In this document: positions 26,283 to 36,317 of the stretch, one piece after another | Numbering within the stretch: position 1 is the stretch's first letter | Layout of the letters: each line of letters opens with the position of its first letter | Assembly (NCBI GenBank): GCA_003956705.1 | Contig: QZCP01000445.1 | Span: 172,960 to 236,959 of the forward strand | Direction of reading: 5' to 3' | Origin: Brevipalpus yothersi | Taxonomy: Eukaryota; Arthropoda; Arachnida; Trombidiformes; Tenuipalpidae | Length of the DNA stretch: 64,000 nucleotides | Translations under genes and position numbers: made by a program | The notes under the pieces: model-generated | Told to the model about the DNA's origin: nothing | The model's database searches: none | The model's input: only the letters and a program-made list of their open reading frames with translations

Positions 26283-27821
26283 TTAGATTGAAGTCTGAGC
26301 TTGTACATCTTTCAGAATAAAGTCGATCACGTCAGTTGTATGGTTAGTACCACCGAGATCTGGAGTGTGAATCTTAGCTTCGTTGAGTACTTTGTGGATA
26401 GAGCTGCGGATCACAGTTGCATGATAGTTAAGTCCGAGGTGTTCCAACATATCAGCACTGGCATTGATCATAGCTAATGGATTAGCAATGTTCATACCAG
26501 CTACTGATTTACCAGTATTTCGAGTTCCCTGAGAGAACAAAAAAATGAGAATAAAGTTCGATACACCAGAATCCTGATGCTCACAGTTTCGAAGACAGCA
26601 TATTCGTCACCATAGTTGCGACCAGAAGTAAGACCTGGTCCTCCAGTGAGACCACAGGCAATGTTCGTTAAAATGTTTCCATAAAGATTTGGCAGTAGGA
26701 GAACGTCAAACTTGTTTGGATTCGATACCAACTGAAAAAAGGAAATCGTTTTATAACTGAAGAAGATAAGAAATACTCCAATCATTCAATATTTACCTGC
26801 ATGGAACAATTGTCTATGATTATGTTGTCACACACTATGTCTGGATATTCTTTGGATATATCTTGACAAGTATTCAAAAATAGACCATCGGACAACTTCA
26901 TAATGTTAGCTTTGTGAACAGCTGTAATCTTTTTGCGATTATGTTTTCTGGCATAGTCAAAAGCATAACGAGCAATTTTTTCAGATTGATCTCGGGTGAT
27001 AATCTTTAAGCTCTCAACAACACCTGTAACGTTCTCATGCTCCAAGCAACTGTATTCACCCTCGGTATTTTGACGAATGAGAACAATATCAATATCTTTA
27101 TGCCGAGATCTTATACCAGGCTGACTCTTGCAGTGAATAACGTTAGCGAAAAGGTTCAATCTCAATCGAAGTTCAACGTTTCTTGATCGTAGGCTACGGC
27201 TGTGTTCACGGGTCTCAATATTTCCCTTCAATGCCACTCCACTTCTCTTGATTGCCGTCACAGCATCTTCAATGTGCTCTATATTTTCTGTGGTTGAATC
27301 AAGATGCATCTCCTCGAAGTCAACAGGCACACCTCCAGTTCTATGAGGATGAAAAGATGGAAAGCATGAGAGTCTCGAAAGAGTATGCAACTCGTTTAAC
27401 CGCCACATTGGCTAAGCACGCTAAGCACTTACTTAAATATTGTTTTGACATAAGACATCATCTCAGGTCCTATACCATCTCCAGGCAACATCGTAACAAT
27501 AAATCTTCCTCCATATTTGGCTTTGTAATTGCGGGTACTTGTGCGATCCGTTCGTCGTTGAATCAGAGGATCTAGCAAAGTTAACTGTACATGATGGATT
27601 GAAAATTTTTAGAAAGCTCATAAATAACAGTGATCTTCCGCATAATCAAATCAATGGGGACATAATTCATCAATTGCATTTGTACAATACAACGTATTTT
27701 GCATGATATGTGAGAAATAAATTGATTTCAAATATAACTGTACACTTACACGAAAAACTCCTGGATTTGGTTTGTTGATGAGACTAGAAATTAGGCCTCC
27801 TTGGACACAACTTCTGAGCAT
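26283..27821 (-). CDS. IDH3G: Isocitrate dehydrogenase [NAD] subunit gamma, mitochondrial
   Basis: Regulatory subunit of the mitochondrial NAD-dependent isocitrate dehydrogenase (TCA cycle). Five exons, 27821-27750, 27584-27433, 27340-26797, 26731-26585 and 26528-26283, join in frame to 386 residues, near the family length. Exon 1 (MLRSCVQGGLISSLI) fits a mitochondrial targeting peptide. Motifs: VTMLPGDGIGPEMM, GVPVDFEE, VALKGNIET, HKDIDIVLIRQNTEGEYS, KITAVHKANIMKLSDGLF, LLLPNLYGNIL, and the gamma-type YAVFETGTRNTGKSVAG with PDLGGTNHT near the end. The RNTGKS motif distinguishes gamma from alpha and beta. Part of its last exon is duplicated in the neighbouring LRP-like intron. Confidence 0.94.
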
Positions 27822-29651
27822 GATGATGATTCTCAATAAAAGCTACTGATCATCACCCAATTGAAATAACTAATTATAATTAAGTATATACTTTTATAAA
27901 ATTGTTACACAAAAAGAAAACAAAAAGTGTAATGAACAGAAGTTGATCAGCAAAGTCGACTCGAGAGTCAACATTCAATTGCTTGAGCAACTGCAGAGTA
28001 TAAACAAATCCTAGCCAACATATCGGATCTTGATAGAGATACATTGAGTCTACTAACTTTGTACGTTGTCGAGTTTACGATCGATTCATTTTCATGATGA
28101 TTTTTCGATTAATTCCCTAATATTTGATGTAGCACGAGGATACAGCTCCGAAGGTTTGAAAAGGCTGAAATCTGACAAACGGAAGATCAGTGTTAAAAAA
28201 AACTTTTCATCATTCTCTGATAGAACACTATCTCAGTGATGATCGTGCGGTGTGGTTGGAAAGCACATCGACTTGATTCAACCTGATCGTTTTATTTTTT
28301 TTCAATCAGAATCATGAATTTATGGTGGTCTCTCATGAAAGATATGATCTCACTTAGATCCGATAAATCTTTGTCAATCGATCAGAGTAATGGATTCTCT
28401 GCAACGACCTAGCATTGCATCATGGCTTGAAATATTTCTAGGATTTGGATACGAAATAGCTAGAACCAAAATTCTTTTTGATTGAGTTACGATTTATCTA
28501 ACATTATTCGATAATTCCTTATCAATTTTTAGAAACTCCTAGCTTTCTCGTTCTTTTTCTTTCATTTGATTCGTATTGGGCATTTCACTTTTGCGATTTT
28601 GGCTTACATTAAATATATTATCTAATATGGCAATATTTGATGAAAATTATCCTTCAAAGTTTCAATTGTTCCATACTTTTTGTTTGCCGTCTTAAAGTTG
28701 AGTAGATTGTTTGTTAGCTCAACTGGGGAACTTTTGTAATCCATCATCTCAGTATTCGTCATCTGATCGGGAAACAGAGGAGAGGATAAATTCCATCCGA
28801 AGGAAGTTGATTCATTAAGTGCGCTAACGGAAGGAAGAATATAGAACCTTTCGGCAATAGCTTTGATTTTATCACAATCAATGAGGTTCATGATAATGAT
28901 GAAATCCTTCAACAGCAATTAGAAGCTTTGTGGAGGAATCGAGGAAATGATTAGGCTGGCTTGTTACAATTTTCATTCGAATTGAGTTAGATTTGCATCA
29001 AGCTGCAGCTGAATAAATAATTATCATTTGATAGCTTAGAACAATTATTTTGTGATTTATTGTGATCAAATCAGAACTTTTAAAGCACTCATAGACACTC
29101 TTTAGAAATTAAATAATGAAAGAAGTCATAATAATTTAGAATGTAAATAGCTTGGTGGATATATCCATCAGCTTGGAATGATGAATGAACTATGATATTT
29201 TTGTGATAAAATTGAACAAGAAAAATCTCAGCATAAGAGAATTTGAAAACATTCGAGCTCTTCAAATCTAAAATTTGAATGAGAATGCTTGATTAGTTCG
29301 AATATTTTCCTCAGAAACAGCTGAGAGAAAGGACATAAGATAAAAAAGATGGCTTCAATGATCCCGAAAAGGCTTCAAAAACGAAATGCTTGACCCAAAA
29401 AGCTTGAACACCTTGTAATGGAATGAATCAACACATAAGAAACAAGTAATAAGTTGTCACAACTAGTGTGTTCTCAACTTCCATTCTCTCCCTAGTACGT
29501 TGGCATCGTTTGTTTTATCGACTTCGTTGCGTGGAAGTTGAGATCCTCAAAAGAGAAAACGATGGGAAGGATTTATGAACCCATCCATGGGAGAGGAACA
29601 GATTATGGAAGCTTTCCTTCCACAGGAAGATGTCAAAATTTGGCTACTCCT
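27822..29651. other. Intergenic region between IDH3G and the Vav-like gene
   Basis: No exon recognised. A frame at 28918-28622 (98 residues) starts at a non-ATG codon and shows no motif. I looked here on the minus strand for a C-terminal SH3 exon of the Vav-like gene and found none. Confidence 0.45.
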
Positions 29652-32258
29652 TTAACCGAGGTTCAGTGAGCTCGAAGACAATGCAGGTAATGGAAAAGAG
29701 GATGTATTGTGAGTAGAGGTCGATGTTGATGGAGTGATCGATGGTGAAGGAGGAGTGAATGATGATGACGAGAGAGTTTTTCGATGTAAATAACGATTCG
29801 ATGGTGTGTGGCTGTTCTTTATCAAAGTGTTGGCAAAAATGAACGAATCAGAGGAGCTGATCAACTTTAGACCATCTTGGTATGGGATTCCAAGAGTACA
29901 ATTTAATCCCGTGAAACTTTCAGCCAGAGTTCGCTCACTGTACCATTTTACTAGCTCTACAATTGTATTGAAATACTTAGATCTAGAAAGGCAGAACTTG
30001 TTGTCAAATTTACAAATTTTCATATGTTGGACAACTCCATTGCAATTCAAGCTGATTGCAAATACACCTTTTTGGTTTGGACTAATGCGAACCAGAAAAG
30101 TCGAATTGGGAAGCTTTTCCAATACATTTTCTGCAATTGTTCGATCCATGGTGCCCGCAAACCAAGGATACGCTTGAAGATTAAGATTGACATAATTTGA
30201 GTAAATGATATCTTTATGATCTTTATCATTGCAACCGCTCAATTCATACATGAAAGCCAAACGTGAAACAGAGGCCGGTGTATAACGGCAACCACCAGTT
30301 TCAACATCACCTATGGATGATGATCGTTGATGATAATGACTGACTGGAAGACCAGACTGATGAGAGTAGGTGTGATGAATGAGATTCGAATTATACGAAT
30401 TATTTGGAAGCTTTGAAGGAATCTGAACCAATTTGGCAGGGAATAGGCCCTCTTTACCGGTGCGCTGATTTTCTCCGAGAAACCATGGACTATTGGAAGG
30501 ATCAGAGGGCACATTTGATGGCTTAGTGTTAGTAATAGCTATTATATCATCAGCTTCGAAACAAATTTCACCTCGCTCCGGATTACCTTTGAAGGGTAAA
30601 ATAGCGCGAACTTTTGTCAAGTCTTGAACGGAAGAAATATCTCCATTAGAAGAATCTAGACCTAAATTGAGGATACCATTTTTCGTAGAGAAAACATCGG
30701 AAGATGATGATATGGTAAACGCATCATCCTCTCCGCCTCCGGAAATAACTGAGGGACTCGATGAGGGTAACGGAAATCGTGGGGGTAAACTAGGAGCACC
30801 ACATGGACGAACGGAGAGAATACAATTTTTGTGGACAGCAACATCACAGATGGTGCATCTATATCCTTGGAAAAAAAGTCCACACAAAAGTTTATCACAG
30901 AAGCCACAAGTTTGTGGAGTTTTGAAAGTGTTCATGATGAAAGCATGATCAGTATTTCCATTTCGTACAGGCTCAGGATTCACATTATCGAGCGCTTTTT
31001 CCACCGCATCGATCCATTTTCGTTTTTGTTCCTCACTTTTCACAAAAAATGTGTATGTAGATCTGTCTTGGGTATTAACAAGGAACCATTGATGGCTTAA
31101 TTTTTCTTTAAAATGCTTGACCATAGTACTACCTACAGGAGGTGTATCTTCTACTTGGAAATCATTTAAGATTAATGCTGATTTGAAACTATATTGCCCA
31201 TTTTTAAGTGATTTACACATTAAAATAACTTTGTCGAACACGAAAATATAACGACTTTTAAGATTTTTGGCATCTTGTGATCTCATTTTAACTTCACCAT
31301 CTTTAACTAACCGACCATAATCTTTTAATTCAGTATCTTCAGGCATCTCTAAATCGAAAATACTCTCCTGTATACCTTGAATTATTTGTAATGTTTCACT
31401 ATCACGCTTAACTTCATTAATGTATTCGCCAATATGTATCATAGCTTGATAAGCCCTCTGTAGACCAGGATAATCATCATGAGATTCGGAAGTATTTTTG
31501 ATCAACTCTTTGAGTAATAGATGATATTTGAGTATTCTTTGCATCGGTAGTGATAAAAGATCACGTAATTTAAATTTACCATCATTTGCTTCGGTTTGCG
31601 ATTGTGTGATGGCTGCAGCAATTGTTTCACTTTTTGCACACAATTCGTCAATCATACTTTGAGCACGCGGAAGATTGGCACAATAATCACCGTATATAAC
31701 GAATTTATCTTTCCAATTAAAGAAGCATGTACTGATCCGAAGACCACTGATTCCACCAGCTGATGCACAACACAAATCTCGATGGAAACTTGTGTGCAAA
31801 TCAACCAATTCCTGGATGTGATTGAATATGATTGAACGATGCTTTGGTTCCAAAATTTTTTTCAATGGCCTCGCAAAATGTTTAATAATCATATTGAGAG
31901 CATCAATATAATTTTTTTCCGTTTCAATCAGCTCTCGTATACAATAATCTCGCTTTTCCAACAGCGATACACCATTAAAATAGCCAACCGATGAACCATT
32001 GATTCCTCCTCCACTTCCACTGCCACCAATACCATCGCCACTATCCTTTGGACATCCGGGCGATGCTGAGGTGGACGATGATGATGATAAAAAGTGATTA
32101 CTTTTATCACCACCACCAACACGAAGGGTCACATAACACAAATCTTCGTAAATATCTTCCTCATGGGTACGTCGTGCAGATGAGCTGCATCCAGTAGCAT
32201 TGTATGATGATGATACATTTGACGGTAAAAGTGAAGCAGATGATACTGTTGGAAACAT
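29652..32258 (-). CDS. Vav: Vav-like Rho guanine nucleotide exchange factor
   Basis: Cytoplasmic adaptor and exchange factor that activates Rho/Rac GTPases downstream of tyrosine kinases. One long exon, 868 residues from ATG 32258. Domains in order: an acidic tyrosine motif EEDIYEDLCYV (about 34-44), DH (about 104-285; RELIETEKNYIDAL, LLSLPMQRILKYHLLL), PH (about 311-425; ending KRKWIDAVEKAL), C1 zinc finger (about 438-487; CGFCDKLLCGLFFQGYRC), SH3 (about 548-615; ending GLFPAKLV), and SH2 (about 697-790; PWFAGTMDR, phospho-Tyr Arg in FLVRIS). The order is Vav-specific. Missing: the N-terminal calponin-homology domain, and the C-terminal SH3 found in vertebrate Vav; a Ser/Pro-rich tail ends the frame. 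A possible splice acceptor (CCAACAG) lies just after the ATG, so a CH exon far upstream is possible. Confidence 0.9.
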   Translation of the reverse strand: MFPTVSSASLLPSNVSSSYNATGCSSSARRTHEEDIYEDLCYVTLRVGGGDKSNHFLSSSSSTSASPGCPKDSGDGIGGSGSGGGINGSSVGYFNGVSLLEKRDYCIRELIETEKNYIDALNMIIKHFARPLKKILEPKHRSIIFNHIQELVDLHTSFHRDLCCASAGGISGLRISTCFFNWKDKFVIYGDYCANLPRAQSMIDELCAKSETIAAAITQSQTEANDGKFKLRDLLSLPMQRILKYHLLLKELIKNTSESHDDYPGLQRAYQAMIHIGEYINEVKRDSETLQIIQGIQESIFDLEMPEDTELKDYGRLVKDGEVKMRSQDAKNLKSRYIFVFDKVILMCKSLKNGQYSFKSALILNDFQVEDTPPVGSTMVKHFKEKLSHQWFLVNTQDRSTYTFFVKSEEQKRKWIDAVEKALDNVNPEPVRNGNTDHAFIMNTFKTPQTCGFCDKLLCGLFFQGYRCTICDVAVHKNCILSVRPCGAPSLPPRFPLPSSSPSVISGGGEDDAFTISSSSDVFSTKNGILNLGLDSSNGDISSVQDLTKVRAILPFKGNPERGEICFEADDIIAITNTKPSNVPSDPSNSPWFLGENQRTGKEGLFPAKLVQIPSKLPNNSYNSNLIHHTYSHQSGLPVSHYHQRSSSIGDVETGGCRYTPASVSRLAFMYELSGCNDKDHKDIIYSNYVNLNLQAYPWFAGTMDRTIAENVLEKLPNSTFLVRISPNQKGVFAISLNCNGVVQHMKICKFDNKFCLSRSKYFNTIVELVKWYSERTLAESFTGLNCTLGIPYQDGLKLISSSDSFIFANTLIKNSHTPSNRYLHRKTLSSSSFTPPSPSITPSTSTSTHNTSSFPLPALSSSSLNLG

Positions 32259-32729
32259 CAAGTATACACTTGTTCAATATGCATACACATGTATATACAG
32301 ACAATTGTTAATATTTACACAACACAATCAACATTATCATCCAGGAATGTAGGTATATATCATGATGATAAAATATATTATATTTTTTTCACACTCTCAA
32401 ACATTCTTACTGCAACATTAGAACTGAAACTGAAACTGCATTCAATCCAGTGAATTGATTTTGCAAAAAAATTTTTTGCATTTTGCTAAGCTTGGTGAAA
32501 GTGATTTTAGATGGAGCCATATTAGTGGGTCCTGAAAAAAAACTTTTTTTCGAACTTTTTTTCGGACCAGAACGAAATGAAATCATTTTCGGTAGAAAAA
32601 AATTTTTCCTGATTATTTCACCTTTTTTCTTGCACTGGAAAAACAATGCTGATCAAAACCTTAAGGTGTGCTTTAATCATCAACTCATGTCCGAGATGAT
32701 CATTCAGTATAATAGTAAAAGTTCATCTT

Positions 32730-32771
<42 letters not shown>

Positions 32772-33268
32772 GATTTCCTCTAGATTACTGTTCTTGATTT
32801 GACCATCGAGAAGGTGATCAAAAAAGGTAGGAAAGGTGGAGAGAAAGGTTGATGATAATGTATATTTCAGAACAACGAAACTCACTTTCTAGATGAGCAA
32901 ACGTTTTTCGAGCTAAGATCGAACTCATAGCAAGGAAATTGATGCATAACAAATGGAGAGGAAAGTCTCTAAAAATTGATAAGAATTGACCTGATGAATC
33001 AGATAGGTCAGATAGGGCATAACTTGACCAGATCCATGGTTCTATTTAGTCAGTTGAAATAATCACCAATTTTAATTCTTCCCTTTATACCTGTTTTGAC
33101 CCGTGACCATAACCAACTGTAAACGTTTATGTTCTTAGAATTCCTAGAAGAGCACTCAATCCAAGCATGGAAATGATATTTTCAATCATGGGAGAAAGCT
33201 GGTAAGTAATGATTGTTCCAACAGGCAAACAAACAGATTGGAATTCATGTGCAACCACTAACTAACTA
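32259..33268. other. Upstream flank of the Vav-like gene
   Basis: AT-rich non-coding sequence with a (CT)n tract at 32733-32768. No CH-domain exon could be recognised on the minus strand. Confidence 0.45.
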
Positions 33269-34312
33269 CAGTCGGTTGCAAAATAATACAGCCACAAGAT
33301 TTTAGCTTAGATCATTGAGAGTTGAACTCAAATAAGATATCAACTGCTTCATAACCTAAAAGTCCAGTAAGTTTGAGATGATGACAAGGTTCAGAGAATT
33401 GAATCCATTCCGATCGAAACCAAGTTTTGATGACACATGGTTGCAAAATAATATGGCCAAAACCGAAAAAGCGGCTAAAACAGAAATTTCAGGCAAAAGA
33501 GAAAGAGTACACATTAGTTCCGGATTGAATATCAAGTAAATGTGTTGAAAAATTGTCATTTCCAAATTTTTGAGTCATCCATCATGGCCGAAGAAAAAGC
33601 TTGACTGATCTAGAAATTGGTCAAATTCTCTCTTCTCATAATCAGGGTAAATCAGTAAATCAGGTGGATAAGGGAAAAAATTGGTCTGTCAAAATCGGTT
33701 ATCAATGATTTTCTCAAAGATCCCAGAGCAATATGGACAGAAATACATACTGGACGTTCAAAAATTCTCACAGATCGTCAGTCTCAACATGTTTTAAATG
33801 CCTCATCCATGCTTCTGCATCCGCAAAAAAAATGGTTTTGGGACAATTGCATTAATTTGATTAAGTGGCTCGCTTGCAGTCCAAACCTTAGTCCGATTGA
33901 GAACGTCTGGGGGCTTCTCGTCTGTAGGTTTTATCGAAAAGACCGACAATTCGATTCAAAAAATAGGCTGAAGAGATCGATTGTTGAAGAGTTGAATGGA
34001 TTAGATCAAAGTGAGATACAGACTCTCATTGGATCAATGAAGTCTAGATTACTTCAAGTGATCGAAAAAAAGGTGGAGAAAGGACCTATTAGAATTTTTT
34101 TCGAAAATTTTCCAAGTGGCCGTAAAATTTTGCAACCAGTGAGGTTCATGGAAAAGCTATATCTCCATGTCTTGTTTCAATGATTTCATTCAATTTTCTT
34201 CTCCTCACTTTGTAAGCTTCTCCCACGAATTTCTATTCCACTCACATGAGAAATTCATTCAAAGATACATTCTCTCGAATTTCATACTGGCCGTATTTTT
34301 TGCAACAGAATG
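33269..34312 (+). mobile_element. Degenerate Tc1/mariner element with IR/DR ends
   Basis: About 1.04 kb flanked by TA at both sides (33267-33268 and 34313-34314). The left outer end begins CAGTCGGTTGCAAAATAATA. The right outer end, read inward on the minus strand, begins CATTCTGTTGCAAAAAATAC. A second copy of the motif occurs at each side: about 33436-33462 (TGGTTGCAAAATAATATGG) and about 34122-34142 (complement of TGGTTGCAAAATTTTACGG). Outer and inner copies are about 165 bases apart on both sides, the IR/DR arrangement known from Sleeping Beauty-like Tc1 elements. The interior holds a broken transposase. Confidence 0.85.
33584..34183 (+). pseudogene. Tc1-type transposase remnant
   Basis: Translation gives an N-terminal helix-turn-helix remnant (LTDLEIGQILSSH) broken by stop codons, then a C-terminal DDE-domain part (CSPNLSPIENVWG, the third catalytic acid motif, and IGSMKSRLLQVI). 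The region with the first two catalytic Asp residues appears deleted and the frame is interrupted near the start, so the copy cannot mobilise itself. Confidence 0.8.
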
Positions 34313-34440
34313 TAACTCACTCTCTACTTTAACGACGGCATAAAAAATTCGCGATAAAAAAACACCAAGCGGAAATTCGATGGGGAAAGAAAAGATAATT
34401 AATGATAATCAATTACAGAGTTGAATTTAGTAATGATAAT

Positions 34441-35962
34441 TTACAAATCCATAGTGTCGTTCGAATTCATGATGGGCACATCAACTGGCTCAATATCAAT
34501 GGGAAAGTCATCACAGGTTGATATTGAAAGATTTTGAGAGTCATCTTTGTTTTCCTCTTCAGCATTATTGGCAAGTTTAGCTCTGAATGCAGATAATTCA
34601 GGAGAAAATACACCGAGTGGTTGCCACAAAACGATGGCTTTTGCAGCTTTATCATATTCATTGTCGATCATTCGGTCGAGAATAGTCTTTGATCCATTGA
34701 GCACACGATTCACCTCATCGGATATATGTAACCGGGAACGATTTTTCCTCTTCTCATCTTCATCCTCATCCAAATCAATATCTTCATCCTCACATATTAC
34801 ATTCGAATGAGTGTCCTCAGAAGATGAGCTTATCTTCATCTGATTGAATTTAGCGAAGAGACGTCCTTCACTGATGTATTGTTTGGTAGGTGGTTGAGGT
34901 ATGTCGTCATCATCATCTTCACTGGAACTACTGCGACGTTTAAGATGAAGATGTGATGATGATGATGATAATGGAACAAGTGTTGGGACAGTATAAGTTG
35001 TGTCAAGAGGAGTGGATGCAAGGTGATTTGGTATTCCATCAACACTGTTTGGTACGCTGGCAGAGAAATTGTTGAGCAATTCCCATTGAGTGGCAATTTG
35101 TGAAGAGCATGGATCAGGTGGACGGATGGCTGCTGTAAAAGATAGATATCAATGGTTATCAATTGTAGCCGGAAGATGATAGCCATCAAATTTGACAACT
35201 ATGTTGATAGTTATACTCACTTAGTGATGTGGAGCTTGTGCCAGTGAATTGCATCACCGGATTTTGGGGCTGAGGTATGACTGGTGACATCCCTGAAATC
35301 CAAGGCATCTTGTTCGGCACAGTGTGAGACCAAACACCATTTGATTGGTTCATAATGGAAGAAGTGAATGGTAGTGAAGAATTTGATTGACCAGGATAGT
35401 CCAATCGCCTGTGGGTGTGATGAATATACACGATTAATAATCAAAAGTGTTGAGAAAGATTGTTGCAAGAAGAACTTGTGAGTGTGTGTAAACAATTGAT
35501 TGTCTGGACAAAATTCGCTCAAAGGGTCAAAACAGGACAAGGACGATTGATGCTAAATTATCATCAATGGAGTCAAAAGACTAAATAGTATGATGCATGA
35601 TTGTAGTGGATGGAAAAAGTGAGGTCACACTTCAATCACATTCAAGGAGCCCATAAATTTGAATGCCAATCAAGTGGGTGGAAAGCTTAAAAACGGAAGC
35701 TGGAAAGCTCAAGTTCACTTTTCACTCTAATCTCTTAGCTGATGATGTAAAAATTCATTTTGAGCTCTCATTCTAATCAAGATGATAAATTACACATGCA
35801 TCAAATCATTGAAAAATGAACAAAATAAACACACTGACCATAGTGTAAACACTATCAACTTCATATCGCGAAAATTCTAGAAGCAAGCTTACACACACAC
35901 ACTAACACTGTAGCCTCAGCAGTGTCCACTTACCCAGTAGCAATACAGTTTTGGGTTGTCAT
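34441..35962 (-). CDS. Acidic nuclear-type protein, HCFC1R1 (HPIP)-like
   Basis: Three exons, 35962-35934 (MTTQNCIATG), 35408-35221 and 35132-34441, join in frame to 302 residues. The protein is Ser- and Asp/Glu-rich. It has a basic stretch KRRSSSSEDDDDD, then PTKQYISEGRLFAKFNQMKIS, an acidic DEDIDLDEDEDEKRK run, AIVLWQPLGVFSPELSAF, and the C-terminal NDTMDL. The segment around KQYISE..F..MKIS, the hydrophobic W..P motif and the -D-M-(D/E)-L end resemble the small vertebrate protein HCFC1R1, which binds host cell factor and aids its export. The resemblance is short and could be coincidental. The gene lies on the same strand as DRG1, 355 bases downstream of it. Confidence 0.6.
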
Positions 35963-36317
35963 CTCAGTGAATATATTCGCCACATGGAAAGTATGAGAAT
36001 TGGATGAAATAGATGAACAAAAATTGGAAGAGAAAATTGATCAAATATAAATTTTATTCAGCAAAAATGCTCAGGCTAAAACACCATCAAACAAGCAAGA
36101 TAATCTCGATGCTTAACTCACAGCTGACAGAGCAAGTGTGGCAGGTAAATAAAAATACTTGTACATCTTGCGTCAGAGTGAGAAAAGAGAGAGAGAAAGA
36201 GAGAGAGAGTCCAAGTACGTGATCGGATACGTGTCGAATCCAGCATCTTAAAATTTCATTTCAAATTCTGGAGAGAGAATGAGATTTTGATTTGGAATAT
36301 GATTAGAAAGATGTTTT
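35963..36317. other. Short intergenic interval between DRG1 and the HCFC1R1-like gene
   Basis: Non-coding; contains a GA-rich run near 36185-36210. It must hold the DRG1 3' end and the promoter of the downstream gene. Confidence 0.45.

Noticed and set aside
28622..28918. 98-residue minus frame downstream of Vav as its missing SH3 exon
   Set aside because: It has no ALYDY-like or WxxG/PxxY SH3 motif and its first codon is not ATG.
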